DNA from: Reticulitermes lucifugus
Lineage: Eukaryota > Arthropoda > Insecta > Blattodea > Rhinotermitidae
Length of the DNA stretch: 43,764 nt
Direction of reading: 5' to 3'
Assembly (NCBI GenBank): GCA_026260175.1
Contig: JAKCWW010004034.1
Coordinates: forward strand, 1 to 43,764
Part shown: piece after piece, positions 21,880-32,020 of the stretch
Position numbering within the stretch: the first letter of the stretch is position 1
Layout of the letters: each line of letters opens with the position of its first letter
Program-made: the position numbers and the translations under genes
The notes under the pieces: model-generated
What the model saw: only the letters and a program-made list of their open reading frames with translations
Database searches by the model: none
Told to the model about the DNA's origin: nothing

Positions 21880-22150
21880 AGCGGTTGTACATTACGGAGC
21901 TTTATTTTACATGGCGATCGTATGCGAAGGTGCAAGAATCAGTTTCAGAGAAGATATCTTGATAGTAATCTAAATAAGGCGGCAATTTCAAGGGTTGTTG
22001 CCTGTTTTCGTGCGACAGGAATTTTAGAAGACAGGAAAAAGTGGGCGACCATGTGTATTGACTGCAGTAAAACCTGAATATGTGCAGTTGCGGCTGCAGC
22101 AATCTCCAAGCAAAAGTCTCAGAATGGAGACAGCTGACATTACGTAAAAT
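21880..22150 (+). pseudogene. Transposase helix-turn-helix remnant
   Basis: The frame at 21799-22077 includes RRCKNQFQRRYLDSNLNKAA followed by ISRVVACFRATGILEDRKK. This is the layout of the N-terminal helix-turn-helix in Tc1/mariner-type or DUF4817-type proteins (F..RY...I.RVV..FR.TGS..DRK). In a shifted frame, PEYVQLRLQQSPSKSLRME continues the usual 'sP.kS.R' second helix-turn-helix block. No DDE catalytic region follows, so it is a broken fragment. Confidence 0.55.
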
Positions 22151-22199
22151 ATCAAGCACATTGAAAAATATCATCTTCAGTAAGAATTTTTTTTACATC

Positions 22200-24095
22200 T
22201 TGCCACATAGCGAAGGGGGAAAATTTTGTTTCTGTTCGATTCGAAACAGATTAGAAGTTGGGATTATTTTGGACCATAATGAAGTCCGTACCTTCTTTTT
22301 CAATTTTTCCCTGTATTCAAAGAAGGTGATGTTACATCTGAAGTGTGCAATTAGTACCGCAGATACACGGTAAGACATCGTCATAAATGTTTACTGACGT
22401 GATACTTCGCTCGTGCACTGTTTATTCCACCGTTAAATTCTACACCAGTGGCTTGGTATAGGTAATAAACCGGATCCACCATCGCATGGTTTTATTTACT
22501 GTGAAGCGTTAACACGGCTAATATAGTACAGTATTACTTGCAGTTGTGTTGGCGGCAGATTTTTAAGGGAAGGCTTCTTCGTCCTGCTCAAGTTAATGGA
22601 ATGGGATGTAGAAAAGGATGAGGAAAGTCAGTGAAGTTAAATAAATGGGTTTTGGTGTAAGGGTGGCCTCTAAGCTGACAAGTAAAAAGGGAGAAAAATA
22701 GTCTAACATCTATTGTTCAATAATGCATGATAGTGATTTAAAGCTGTTTGGGGGTTGTGTTGTGAAGGGAAAATGTGTGGCAGTCTGACAGAATCCTTTC
22801 TTGGTTAGGAAGGGAGGGGACTGCTTCAGCGTGGAGGGTGGAGCACGAGTTTTTGTCATTGTAAGGATCATTATTTTACTGAATCCCTCCCCAACAACCA
22901 AGAATACACCTATTACCTTAATAAAGGAAGATCCTTTCTTCTTTCTGAAAGTCATGGGTCTCCCAACCATCTTAAATCCTGATTACGTGGACAGCTAATT
23001 CGACACAGACGAGTGGGGGTGGGGCCGTAAATTCTTGTAGGGAAAGGAAAGAAAATGGACACTGATTTCTAATGCTTCGGTACACAGCGGAAAATGCGTT
23101 ACATGTACGGTAAATAGAAAATGGCGTCATTTTAAAACTTGTTTTAACAAGATGATATTAAAGTCGAATTATATTTTTATGAGGTCAGAATTGGAGCGTG
23201 GGGTGGAATGTGCCAGACGAATTTTCAGTGTTCTGTTATTTAATGATGTCAGAGATTGTTGATGTATATTAGGCAATATCGTGAGAATGGATGTTTAGTT
23301 CGTTACGATTTAAGAAGTGTGTGCCGAAAATTCTAACTTCTGAAGACAAACTAGATTAGTCAAAAGGGTTGTAGGACTGTATACACGATTCTAGTACGTG
23401 GCCATCACGTTCTTTTCTTTACTCCTAAAATTTAATCATAAATATCTGAGGGGAAATATAGAACAAATGTACTAGTAATTTATTGCGACGTAATTTCAGA
23501 TCACAGTATTAGAAATTCAATAGATCTATCTTGACCGAGGATTTTCTGCTCGAAATTTACATGCCTGTGATACAGTAAAAAGGAATAGGTGTAACCTTCG
23601 GCGACACTCATCTAGACCACTTCCCTTGCACTGAGATTTTCTCACTGTTGGTATGTCAACACAACATTACAGTCAACTGATAAAGGGACAGGCCTTCATA
23701 AAATAATATAAAAATTAAATATAAATATAAATATGCTAGGAGTATAAATTCATATATGTAAAAAGTGGGTGTGTCGTTTTCAGGATGAATACCCCCCTGC
23801 TACATCAGTATGAACCTGGGCTGTGAATTCACGTACTGAGTTACTCTGCGGATTGGCGCAGACGTGGAAGCATTTTCTCGGAATATTTACACGCACAGTA
23901 TTCATATTCTGTAAAACGAATGCAGGCTGTGCATATATGTGTTTCTGGAATGTATGATCTTGGTTGCAACTTCTCTGTGGCTGTTGGTTCCTTCAGACTT
24001 AACCCTATATGGATTTGCATATCATATAGGTGAATTGTGCAGTTTGTAACCAGTTTATTTGTTAGGGTGTGTACATAAATGTACTAGTCTCTGAT
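22200..24095. other. Unannotated stretch
   Basis: No gene or known repeat was recognised. Frames at 22710-22970 and 22801-22998 overlap on opposite strands. Confidence 0.45.
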
Positions 24096-24124
24096 GGTGG
24101 TCTTTTATGTTTATGGTAGATCTG

Positions 24125-24310
24125 GTTTAGAAAAAATAAAAAAGTACTTCTGGTATAGAACAAATTTATTGTCTTGATAAAAAAGTACTGTCTTACAAAG
24201 TGCAGAACCTGTTTTTATCACTAAGGGGTTCAGAAAAGAATAATTGTCTTTATGAGAACAATTCTGTATTGTAAGTTCAGAACCTGTTCTTTATTCATTT
24301 TCAGTAATGA
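24125..24310. repeat. Degenerate ~75-bp tandem repeat
   Basis: TTGTCTT followed by CAGAACCTGTT recurs at about 75-bp spacing (CAGAACCTG at 24203 and 24278). A weaker third unit lies upstream (AAAAAAGTACT). Divergence is high, so boundaries are approximate. Confidence 0.5.
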
Positions 24311-26286
24311 CTCTTCAGTGTGTACTCTTTCATCTGACGTGATGAAATTGTAGATTGAGGTCCTGTCTTTCTGTCCTGACTTGTACGGTTACAAAAAGTA
24401 TTATGAAAGTATTGTTTGTACATTTCAGTTCACTCTGAACCCATTCTTTTTATTCCCAAGACAACTTCTCAAGCGACGTGTTTTCTGTAAATATCCTCAC
24501 CCACAAGTTTTACATTCAAACCCATTAGCATTGTACTGATCTTCATATATTTATATCTTTTGAATTCAACAAGAGGCGAGGAAATGTTTATGGCTTTTTA
24601 TTTTATTACTTTATATTCGTTTCATCAGAGGTCGCATAAGGTCAGAAACACGCCATTTTTAAGAGATATGAAAGGTAAAGTTCCAGCATATATGCCGTTC
24701 TTGAGTTTCATGAAGATTGTGCGATGTAAGAACGGGTAAAAGAAGAATCAGGAGGACGGGCAAGCCTGGTTTCTCTTTTGTTGTTCCTGCATTTGCAGGC
24801 GAGTTCTTTGTACGTAGGTTGTAGAAATATCAAACTGTATGAGGACTTTATCTTGTGTCTCACGCGGGAAAGAATTTACGTTGGAAACTGTATTAATTAT
24901 TCTCTTTCATAGCTGTAGCCAAGCGATGTATAATAAAACAAGGTAAATTCCTAATTATCTCTTCATTATCCCTTTAAAGTTAGGTAATTACGACGAGGAC
25001 TCTGTACGTTGCATTGTGGGCAGGATGGTTACGTGCTTCGTAACCCGCAATAAACAGCCTTGGGTTTTTAATGACTACGCAGTGATTTCTGAGAGGTTAG
25101 AAGAGAAATTATGGATTACATATTTCTCACTTCCACAACAACCATAAATCGAATTTACAGAGTTGCAAATAGTCGCAGATTGCGCTTAATACTGTGTATT
25201 GTGTAATTTTATTTAAAGAAAAAACCAAGCGTCAGAGTGCAATAATGCGTGATTCATAAAGTCAGCTGCTCCAGTTTATCACCAAAGGCCACAAGTAATA
25301 TGATTTTATGAGTCATTCGGATTGTGTTTTGATGGTTGTTACTTCACCGAATTGTTTGTGTAGGTTCGATATGGGCTGTGGTATAGCATAGCATGTGCTG
25401 TGAAACGTGAACTTTGCCCTGCAATGCAGTGTCATGCATGGAAGTAGTTGCAGATAATTGCCGTACGCCACGCAAAGATTTATTGTCACTAGCGGCTATA
25501 GGTTTGAATATATTTAAATTTCACGTTTCAGACTTGGACGGTAATGGGATTAGGAGCATCAGGTCTTTCGTCAAGGGTAAATAGGGAAAACCTTCAGTAA
25601 GATAGTGTTTGGGGTTGGAGAAGTTTGTTTAACAAAGAAAATACATTCTGTATGGAACTAGAATCTTCTGTCCCATCCAATGCTTCTTTTCTCCATGGGA
25701 ATACAAAGTTTTTAAAGAAGCCCTGCAATATGAATATTTCATTCAAAGTTCGCCATTTTGCACTATGCCAAGCAGTAACCCGTAGCATCAGCGTAGACGA
25801 TGCTGGCAAAACAAAACACTGCAGTTCATATAACGTGGTCTTTTTTTTTTCAAGGAAAAATACGCAACTACTAACGTAACCATACGTCTTTATACCATGC
25901 TACTGCATGCAACATAATATGTGATTTGGAATAATAAAGTATATAATAGGGTTTTCAAACAATGAACCAGTTTTCATGACGTCTGACATCTGACGTCAGG
26001 GCATTCTGAATATGAATTCGCATTATAAATTACATTTTTCGTTCAAACCAGTTTACCTTAAGAGGGTGATTAGGACCTGTTTCTCGAATATATATGTATT
26101 TAAAGTTTTTTCTGTAGGCTAATTATTAGCACTCGTTTTATTAGTAAGTTTGCAGGATTTGATAACAGACCTAGTCCCAGTAAACACAGATATCAATATT
26201 TTACTCATAAACACTGTTGCGTAAAGATGCATTTCAGTTTGCGTAAATAAAATTTTATCACACATCACAGCTTAAAACAGCTTTAC
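24311..26286. other. Unannotated stretch
   Basis: A TGACGTCA octamer lies near 25992-25999 within GACGTC...TGACGTC, but no promoter context is visible. Nothing gene-like was recognised. Confidence 0.45.
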
Positions 26287-26330
26287 ACCTGATGATGGGC
26301 ATATAATAGGTCGAAACATGTTAGAAATAA
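26283..26330 (+). ncRNA. Hammerhead-ribozyme-like motif 4 (decayed)
   Basis: The core CTGATGA (26289-26295), extra U (26296) and GAAA (26313-26316) are intact, and ACATGT follows at 26316-26321. Stem II is weak, with only the outer G-C and G-U pairs holding. Stem I does not pair, because A26323 faces C26288. It is probably an inactive relic. Confidence 0.55.
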
Positions 26331-26767
26331 GTTGTATATTTAATAGACAAGTATAAACAGCCTGTGTTTTGATGATTTTGTTGCAAGTAAATAGTAAAAA
26401 CAGCGTGGACGCAAAGATGAAGAGAATTTGGCGAGTGTTACATTGGGTTTATGATCATCATATACATAATGAGTTCTAAAATAATGACACTGCGACACGC
26501 GTTTGCGATACGAGCCGGCCAAATGAAGTTAAGTGCATACTGTGGGGTTAACGCAGAGTCGTATATGCTGGAGAAGGAATAAAAGATAATATATTGTTAC
26601 AATTTTCTGTGTGTGAAACGATTTCTGGTTCTGTACAGTAAATTACATACTACATTATTAACCACATACACGAATATTGTAAAACACCGAAGATCGATCA
26701 CGAAGAGCAGAAATATGTCGAGTTGTAAATATCGCAATTAATAAATATTGTGCGGAGAGTGACTTCT
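26331..26767. other. Unannotated stretch
   Basis: No feature is recognised. Confidence 0.45.
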
Positions 26768-26900
26768 GTGTATAGGGTCGTTATTTTATCTGACAAATAT
26801 CGTTTGTCACTTCGTTGCCCACTCAACCAGCTTTCACGCTTGCGGGGAAAGAGCGGCGGTGACAAAGGATATTTGTTAAATAAAATAAGGACGTGTAAAT
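26768..26900. mobile_element. MITE with 34-bp terminal inverted repeats
   Basis: The arms 26777-26810 and 26859-26892 are inverted copies matching at 30 of 34 positions. They start GTCGTTATTTTAT and GTCCTTATTTTAT when both are read inward. The 48-bp spacer is GC-richer. Flanking GTGTATAG (26768-26775) and GTGTAAAT (26893-26900) match at six of eight positions and may be a mutated target duplication. Superfamily undetermined. Confidence 0.8.
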
Positions 26901-27842
26901 AATCATTACATATTAGCACGGTGTACCGAGATGTGCCAGTTGAATATTTCGCATTAATACCTAATCGTTGAAACTAAAGAAGGTGAAGTAGGATATGTTA
27001 GAATGAAAAATATCAAGCATAAAGTTAACGGAAGCTTATAACTTTTGGGACGATAACGAATCATGGACTCGTTACAAAAGTATTAAATGTTTGAAGTACA
27101 GTTGTATGCGTGTACAGGTCATAGCTTCAGAGGAGAAATTCATGTAAACTTTAGTTCTTAGCAGGAACTATAAGAATAAATTCAGGGCTGTAGTTATATC
27201 TGGTGTCATTTATTTTTGCTATGAGCATAGCCTTGCCTAATACATGTAAGTTTCATTATACCCACTGTAGTTCGGGCTGAACTTATCGACTGAAGCGACG
27301 CAAAAATTATGCCACTGCAGATACTACAGTACCATCTCGTCGAGGTATAAGAATGATGGGGAATGGTTTTTATTTTTGAGACTTTTCTGTAAGTAGCCTG
27401 GTTATGCGGGAAAAGAAGGTTTTGATGGGCGAAGTTACTTCGGTCCATGGAACCTAATGGTAATGCTTCTTTTCCTGCCTCGTGTATCTCCCGCCGTTGG
27501 TTCAGTTGGATGCTAATAGCATTCTTCTTGTGCTTTTTCCCCCTTCCTACAATATTCCTGTGAACAGAGGTAATTCTATGTGGTCGAATGCCTCATCATA
27601 GAGTCTTATGGCTTGTTGACGTCATGGGAGACCGTTTGGTGACTGAAAAAAAGTACCAGTATAACTTAAGTGACCCGATACCCGGTGTAACATAACAAAT
27701 AAGTGTCATGAGCAATACTTACAGGCCTACTTGTGAAATTATTGCCAACGCGCGGAAGTTCCAAACGCAGTTTCCGTGGAACTGATCCTCTCGTTCCATA
27801 CAGCGCGATTTAAAAATGTAAGGCTTAGTACCAGCATCTAAA
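26901..27842. other. Unannotated stretch
   Basis: No feature is recognised. Confidence 0.45.
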
Positions 27843-28064
27843 CCAGCGACGCCCAAACCTTTCTTTGGCAAAGGACCACAACTGTTATTGTGGGCTGTTT
27901 AGCGGGCCGCACTGTAAAGATCTCAATAAGTGATAGGCCTATACGTAACCTCTTACGTTAATATGCGATTTTTATAATATGCGTATAATTTACAAATCTG
28001 ACTGTGGGCCTTGCGGTGTACGCCTCTGTTCTAAACCAATTTCAAGCCTGTGAATTATCTAAAC
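27843..28064. mobile_element. DNA-transposon-like repeat, first tandem copy
   Basis: It starts CCAGCGACGCCCAAACC and contains GGCAAAGGACCA, GTTATTGTGGGC and AGCGGGCCGCACTG. The same blocks recur in the same order in the copy starting 28068. Its distal part TTTTTATAATATG...ATTTACAAATCTG corresponds to 28316-28350 of the second copy. GGCCGC-rich ends with CCAAAC are reminiscent of hAT-type elements, but this is not proven. Confidence 0.65.
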
Positions 28065-28067
28065 TAT

Positions 28068-28398
28068 GGGCCTCCAAACGTTTTATGGCAAAGGGCCATA
28101 ATCGTTATTGTGGGATGGTTCGCGGGCAGCACGTGGAAAATAACACTTAACCGCGTAAATTGCTGTGTAATTTTTATAGTAAAGTTCACCTAGAAAAGGC
28201 CATGAAGGCCCAGAGGGGGAGTAGAGGTATAGCTCTACTCTTTCCTTAACCTCGGCGCTAGATGGGGTTGGGTGGTCAACGCCACGCCCCGGCCGCTTTA
28301 CCCGGTACCCATTAATTTTTATAGTATGTCCATTATTTACAAATGTGGCTGCTGGCCGCGTAACATAACCTGGCGGGCCGTGGGTTGGAGACGCAAGA
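28068..28398. mobile_element. DNA-transposon-like repeat, second copy, split by SINE
   Basis: A second copy of the 27843-28064 repeat begins GGGCCTCCAAACG. It runs to 28181, is interrupted by a SINE (28182-28312), and resumes to the end CGGGCCGTGGGTTGGAGACG. The right end reverse-complemented (CGTCTCCAACCCACGGCCC) resembles the left end, as expected of imperfect terminal inverted repeats. Confidence 0.7.
28168..28326 (-). mobile_element. 5'-truncated SINE with perfect 14-bp target duplication (copy E)
   Basis: Identical TAATTTTTATAGTA flanks lie at 28168-28181 and 28313-28326. The insert 28182-28312 carries, on the minus strand, GTAAAGCGGCCGGGGCGTG and the distal CTCTGGGCCTTCATGGCC block shared with copy F at 39746. 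Only the 3' part of the SINE is present, consistent with incomplete target-primed reverse transcription. The target duplication proves insertion into the second DNA-transposon-like copy and so orders the events. Confidence 0.9.
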
Positions 28399-28560
28399 TC
28401 TAATCTGTTTAGAAAGGCGGCCGGTGCGTAGGGCTGACAACCTTGCCACCTTCATGTGCCGATTGTCTAAAAATCTGGGAGCCTCAACCTCCTGGGAACC
28501 TAAGGGCCTGTCAAGGCCTGTAATGGGATTGCTTTACCTTTTGCTTTACCTTTATCTAAG
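28385..28560 (+). mobile_element. SINE/LINE 3' end fragment with CTTTACCTTTT tail
   Basis: A frame reads RRPVRRADNLATFMCRLSKN then LGASTSWEPKGLSRPVMGLL. I recall this from dispersed repeats in blattodean genomes (memory only). The segment ends with TTGCTTTACCTTTTGCTTTACC, a repeated tail. The same TTTACCTTTT tail ends SINE copy F. Confidence 0.5.
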
Positions 28561-28576
28561 AGTGCACTTAAAATAA

Positions 28577-28949
28577 TGTTATCTGTAAGTACGCCATCCA
28601 GCTACACGGTTATTTTTAATAAGGGACATATACTTATAACATTATTGTCACTTTGCGGAAGGTAGTTCAACTTAATAACGGATTAACGCCTAGATAAGTC
28701 TGCGTACTGACAACGCCACGAAGTGATTAGATATCCTGTTCAGTATTCTCAAAGTCCATAATTCGAATCTCAACCCCCAAACTCAATATCGGGACCTAAG
28801 TTGTTTGTTATTACTCTCAGTCACTTCAGGAAGCTGCTGCTTGCCATAAACTACACAGTTCGCGCTTAGCAGCTGCGCTACCTATCAAAGCCTTATAACC
28901 CACGCATTTCAAAAAGCATCTTCAACTTGTGTCGTGGGCGAGGAGGCCG
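28577..28949. other. Unannotated stretch with a weak tRNA-like minus-strand signal
   Basis: On the minus strand, TAGCGCAGCTGC near 28875-28886 resembles a tRNA A box. The nearest B-box-like string lies more than 100 bp away, too far for a tRNA. No gene was recognised. Confidence 0.35.
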
Positions 28950-29025
28950 TGGTTCAGGCGTACAAGCTAAAATCGTGGCCCAGGCGGATAGAGTGTAAAT
29001 TAGCGTGGTTCAGGCGGACAGTGAA
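28944..29025 (+). repeat. Triplicated tRNA A-box-like segment
   Basis: CGTGGTTCAGGCG-type strings occur three times: 28950-28960 (TGGTTCAGGCG), 28976-28987 (TGGCCCAGGCGG) and 29007-29018 (TGGTTCAGGCGG), spaced 26 and 31 bp. The motif equals the A box of the tRNA-Gly-like SINE at 37675 and 20836. No B box follows, so these look like stacked 5' ends without bodies. Confidence 0.6.
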
Positions 29026-29344
29026 ACTGACCCCTTTTTATCTGCTACATGAATAAGATAAGAATACTAAAGTTATACAAGTTACGCAAGTCCATTATCT
29101 GCAAACTTTCCCTCACACATTTTTTTCCCCCAGACTTGGGACTAGTCAATATCTTCATGACACTGTGCAGACAAGAAGCCTTTGTCAGTCAGTTACTCGT
29201 ATAATATTTTCATTAGTTCATATTTATATAATATAACTGCAGGCCATAAGTCTTTGTCCAACAGTCTGGCATTAACACATTATTCAAATATATTTATATA
29301 GCTTAACGCTTTGAGACATTTGTACAGATCATTTGATTTGTTCT

Positions 29345-30650
29345 ATTCTGCCAAAATTCTTTCAGTTCTCTCGTCTTGTTTTATGTAAGTCTTTTTTCGT
29401 TTCTGGCCAGTCAGTCCAAGTTCCTTTGATTTTATTTGCTACGATACAAACTCTGCTTCTTCTTTTAATTTCTGTGCCAGCAGAATAACATTAGGCTGTT
29501 GCTTTCTTATAATACTGTTCAGTTTGGAATTCCAACCCTCGACGGCATTGTTGGTCCTATGCCGATGCTGACGTATGATCCACATCTCGATGGGAACATT
29601 CTGATTCTCCATCCATTGCTCGACAAAGTAATCGAAAAATAAGGTTAATTTCTCATTCTGTGGAACACTTTCCATGAACATAATCCAACCTTCTTCTACT
29701 TTGTCGATAGGTAGGTATGCCAAAACAGCACACATTCTGCAAATTATTCGGACTTGTTCTCACCTTCTTTGTATTCCACCTTAAGACAAATATTTTGTAT
29801 TTGTCTCCACAGGCACTGATTAAAATGAAAATTACAGCCAATAATAACTGAGTCTGGAAAGACTTTATTTATTGCACTGATGACCGCTGCTTCAAAATCG
29901 AACTTCATAATTTTTGGTGACCAGAACACACACCGATTCTTCAGCAGAGTTAACAAACAATGATATGTTTTCTTTTTTATCCGGTAAAAGTGCAAACAAA
30001 ACCGGATATATGTAGTTTTCATGCGATGTGCTTCCGAGATCTACGTGCAAGCTATACAACTGAGCGAATTGCCTCGGACAACTTTTAAATGTGCCGTCTA
30101 GAAAAAAAGATGTTCCGGTTCTAAGTAAATATTCACAATCTTCCCCAGCGAAGACTAGAATTCTTTTTCCTGAGTCATCAGTGTGATCGATTCGAAGAAA
30201 GGTGGAGTTATTTGCCACACGTAAAACTTCTTCCGAAAATACAATTTTCGAACTGTCTTCTGTATTTTGCTCAGTACCCAGAACTTTTCACTGTTCTTTA
30301 CACAGTCGAGTCTTAACATTCTCGTATTTTGGTATTTCCCTTACCATGTCATACCCTTTCGCGTAAGTGTCTGACAGTTCTTACTTATAGACTGTAAGTA
30401 CAGGCACAGACACGTCTTCTGTAGCTCTCTTAGGCAGTTTTCCAATTTTTCTTTAACCTCCATTCCAGCTAGGTTTGGAACGCAACTATGGTCCGGTTTA
30501 CTAACGATTTCATACTGTAAAGTAGTTTTCAGCTTCCCTTTGCACTTACCGCACTTGTCTTTAACACACACACATCCGCCAAAAATCAAGGACGGTTTTC
30601 CCATTCTAGTAGAAACTACTGCAATTTCACCAGCCATAATTCCCATACTG
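29345..30650 (-). pseudogene. FLYWCH/MULE transposase pseudogene
   Basis: A Mutator-like (MULE) transposase read on the minus strand in at least three frames. The N-terminus (30646-30341) has a FLYWCH-type zinc-finger remnant: LIFGG, then CVKDKCGKCKGKLKTT and PDHSC. The middle of the finger appears deleted. The transposase core follows: LDGTFKSCP with the first catalytic Asp at 30096-30098, KFDFEAA with the second Asp at 29897-29899, GCNFHFNQC (the conserved C..H element), and NAVEGWNSKLN with the catalytic Glu at 29538-29540. The C-terminus continues past a stop to about 29345 as KSKELGLTGQKRKK. At least two frameshifts and two in-frame stops inactivate it, although the DDE triad survives. 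Such proteins cut and paste their own element in the nucleus. Terminal repeats were not found. Confidence 0.88.
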
Positions 30651-30899
30651 ACTCGCGCAGGTATAAGTTGTTTACAGTTTGAAAACCAAATACCAAATGA
30701 TTAAAGCAAAACGGTAGCCTTTCGCATGCAGTGATGGTCAGGCCGTTATCTGACAGTCCGTTGACCGACGGTCAATTTTTCCTATACACATGAAGTTCGC
30801 CGGAATGCAGACACCTAGAGGCAGCTTATCCTTTCTGGGAACTGTATGTGTAGAGGCACCCGCGTTCTGGCCAACGTCAGGTAAAGAACTGGAGGAAAT
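30651..30899. other. Unannotated stretch
   Basis: Between the MULE pseudogene and the LINE tail. No terminal inverted repeat of the MULE could be located. Confidence 0.4.
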
Positions 30900-31720
30900 C
30901 TTTAGCCTAGACAGAAATCCGCCTCCATAGAGCATGGTCCTTCTTGAAAGGCTAACGGGTCCACAGCTAGTCAAGAAATTCCCCCATTTTATGGAACCCG
31001 AAGTTCATTACCACATTCATAAGAGCTCGTCACCTGTCCCCATCCTTAGCCAGGTCAATCTAGTCCATGCCGCGATCCCGCTTCCTGAAGATCCATTTTA
31101 ATATTATCCTCCCATCTACGCGTGGGTCTTTCAAGTGGTCTCCTTCCCTCACGTCTCCCCACTAAAATCCTGTATGCACCTCTCCCCTCCCCATACGTGC
31201 TATATGCCTCGCTCACCTCATTCTTCGTGATTTCATCACCTGAATAATATTTGGTGATGAGTACAGAGCATTAAGTTCCTCGTTACGTAGTCTTCTCCAC
31301 TTCCCTGTTACCTCGTCACTCTTAGGCCCAGATATCCTCCTCAGCACCCTATTCACGAACACCCTCAGCCTATGTTCCTCCCTCAATGTGAGAGACCAAG
31401 TTTCACACCTATACAAGACAACAGGTAACATTATAGTTCTGTATACCTTAATCTTCATATTTTTTGGATAGCAAACTGGAAGACGAAACATTCTGCACCG
31501 AATGATAACAAGCATTCCCCGGCTTCAATCTGCTCTTAATTTCTTCATTACTGGAATTTCTATTCGTTAAAGTCCTTCCCAAATATTTCAACTGTTCCAC
31601 CCTTTCAAAGGGTATTATCTATCTTTATGTTTTGATTTTGTCCTGCATTCTCATCTCCACACAAGTACACAGGTGTGCAGGTATTCGTTGTATTCTTTCA
31701 TATCCTCTTCCTTTTAAAAA
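30900..31720 (-). pseudogene. Non-LTR reverse transcriptase C-terminal half (longest copy)
   Basis: Minus-strand order of motifs: VEQLKYLGRTLTNRNSSNEE (about 31600), NACYHSVQNVSSS, then in frame at 31515-31213 IMLPVVLYRCETWSLTLREE, HRLRVFVNRVLRRISGPKSD, EVTGKWRRLRNEELNALYSS and IKSRRMR-like residues. After a frameshift comes RPLERPTRRWEDNIKMDLQE near 31140-31080, and MNVVMNFGFHKMGEFLD in the 3' region. This is the thumb/C-terminal domain found in insect endonuclease-reverse transcriptase elements. The clade (RTE, CR1 or Jockey-like) is not resolved. The 5' half with endonuclease and YADD is missing. Confidence 0.88.
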
Positions 31721-31855
31721 ATATGTCCGCCTGGCCCGCGGCCGCTACAGCCATTTAATCGAATTCTCTTCCTTATCAACAAATATGTCCGCCTCGACCA
31801 CGACGTGGCCGCTTGCCCCACTGTCGGCCAGGCCCACGGCCGCTACAGCCACGGC
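31703..31855. repeat. GC-rich imperfect duplication
   Basis: TCTTCCTT...AATATGTCCGCCT occurs at about 31706-31732 and again at about 31767-31794. The right part, GGCCCGCGGCCGCTACAGCC, occurs at 31733-31752 and as GGCCCACGGCCGCTACAGCC at about 31831-31850. In the second copy the two halves are separated by about 38 extra bases. The block is far more GC-rich than its surroundings. Confidence 0.7.
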
Positions 31856-32020
31856 ACCCTTCAACCCTTCAAAGCCCAGTGGTTACCTTATATACCACAA
31901 AGCTTAATATTAAAAAATTCTGCGTTCTGTGTGTTTTGTATGGACCTTAGAACAGCAGTTATTTCCCTGTTACAACCGAGACGGAGTGTGTTTACTGCGC
32001 GGTAGGAACTGAAGAGTTAA
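31790..32020 (+). mobile_element. Translated dispersed repeat fragment
   Basis: Frames give YIPQSLILKNSAFCVFCMD and, near 31975, TETECVYCAVGT. I recall near-identical strings as a common dispersed repeat in insect assemblies (memory only). No complete frame and no domain. Confidence 0.4.

Noticed and set aside
25985..26000. TGACGTCA as a cAMP-response promoter
   Set aside because: Single octamer without a TATA, initiator or gene downstream.
28730..28890. tRNA gene or SINE on the minus strand
   Set aside because: The A-box-like and B-box-like strings are more than 100 bp apart and no cloverleaf forms.
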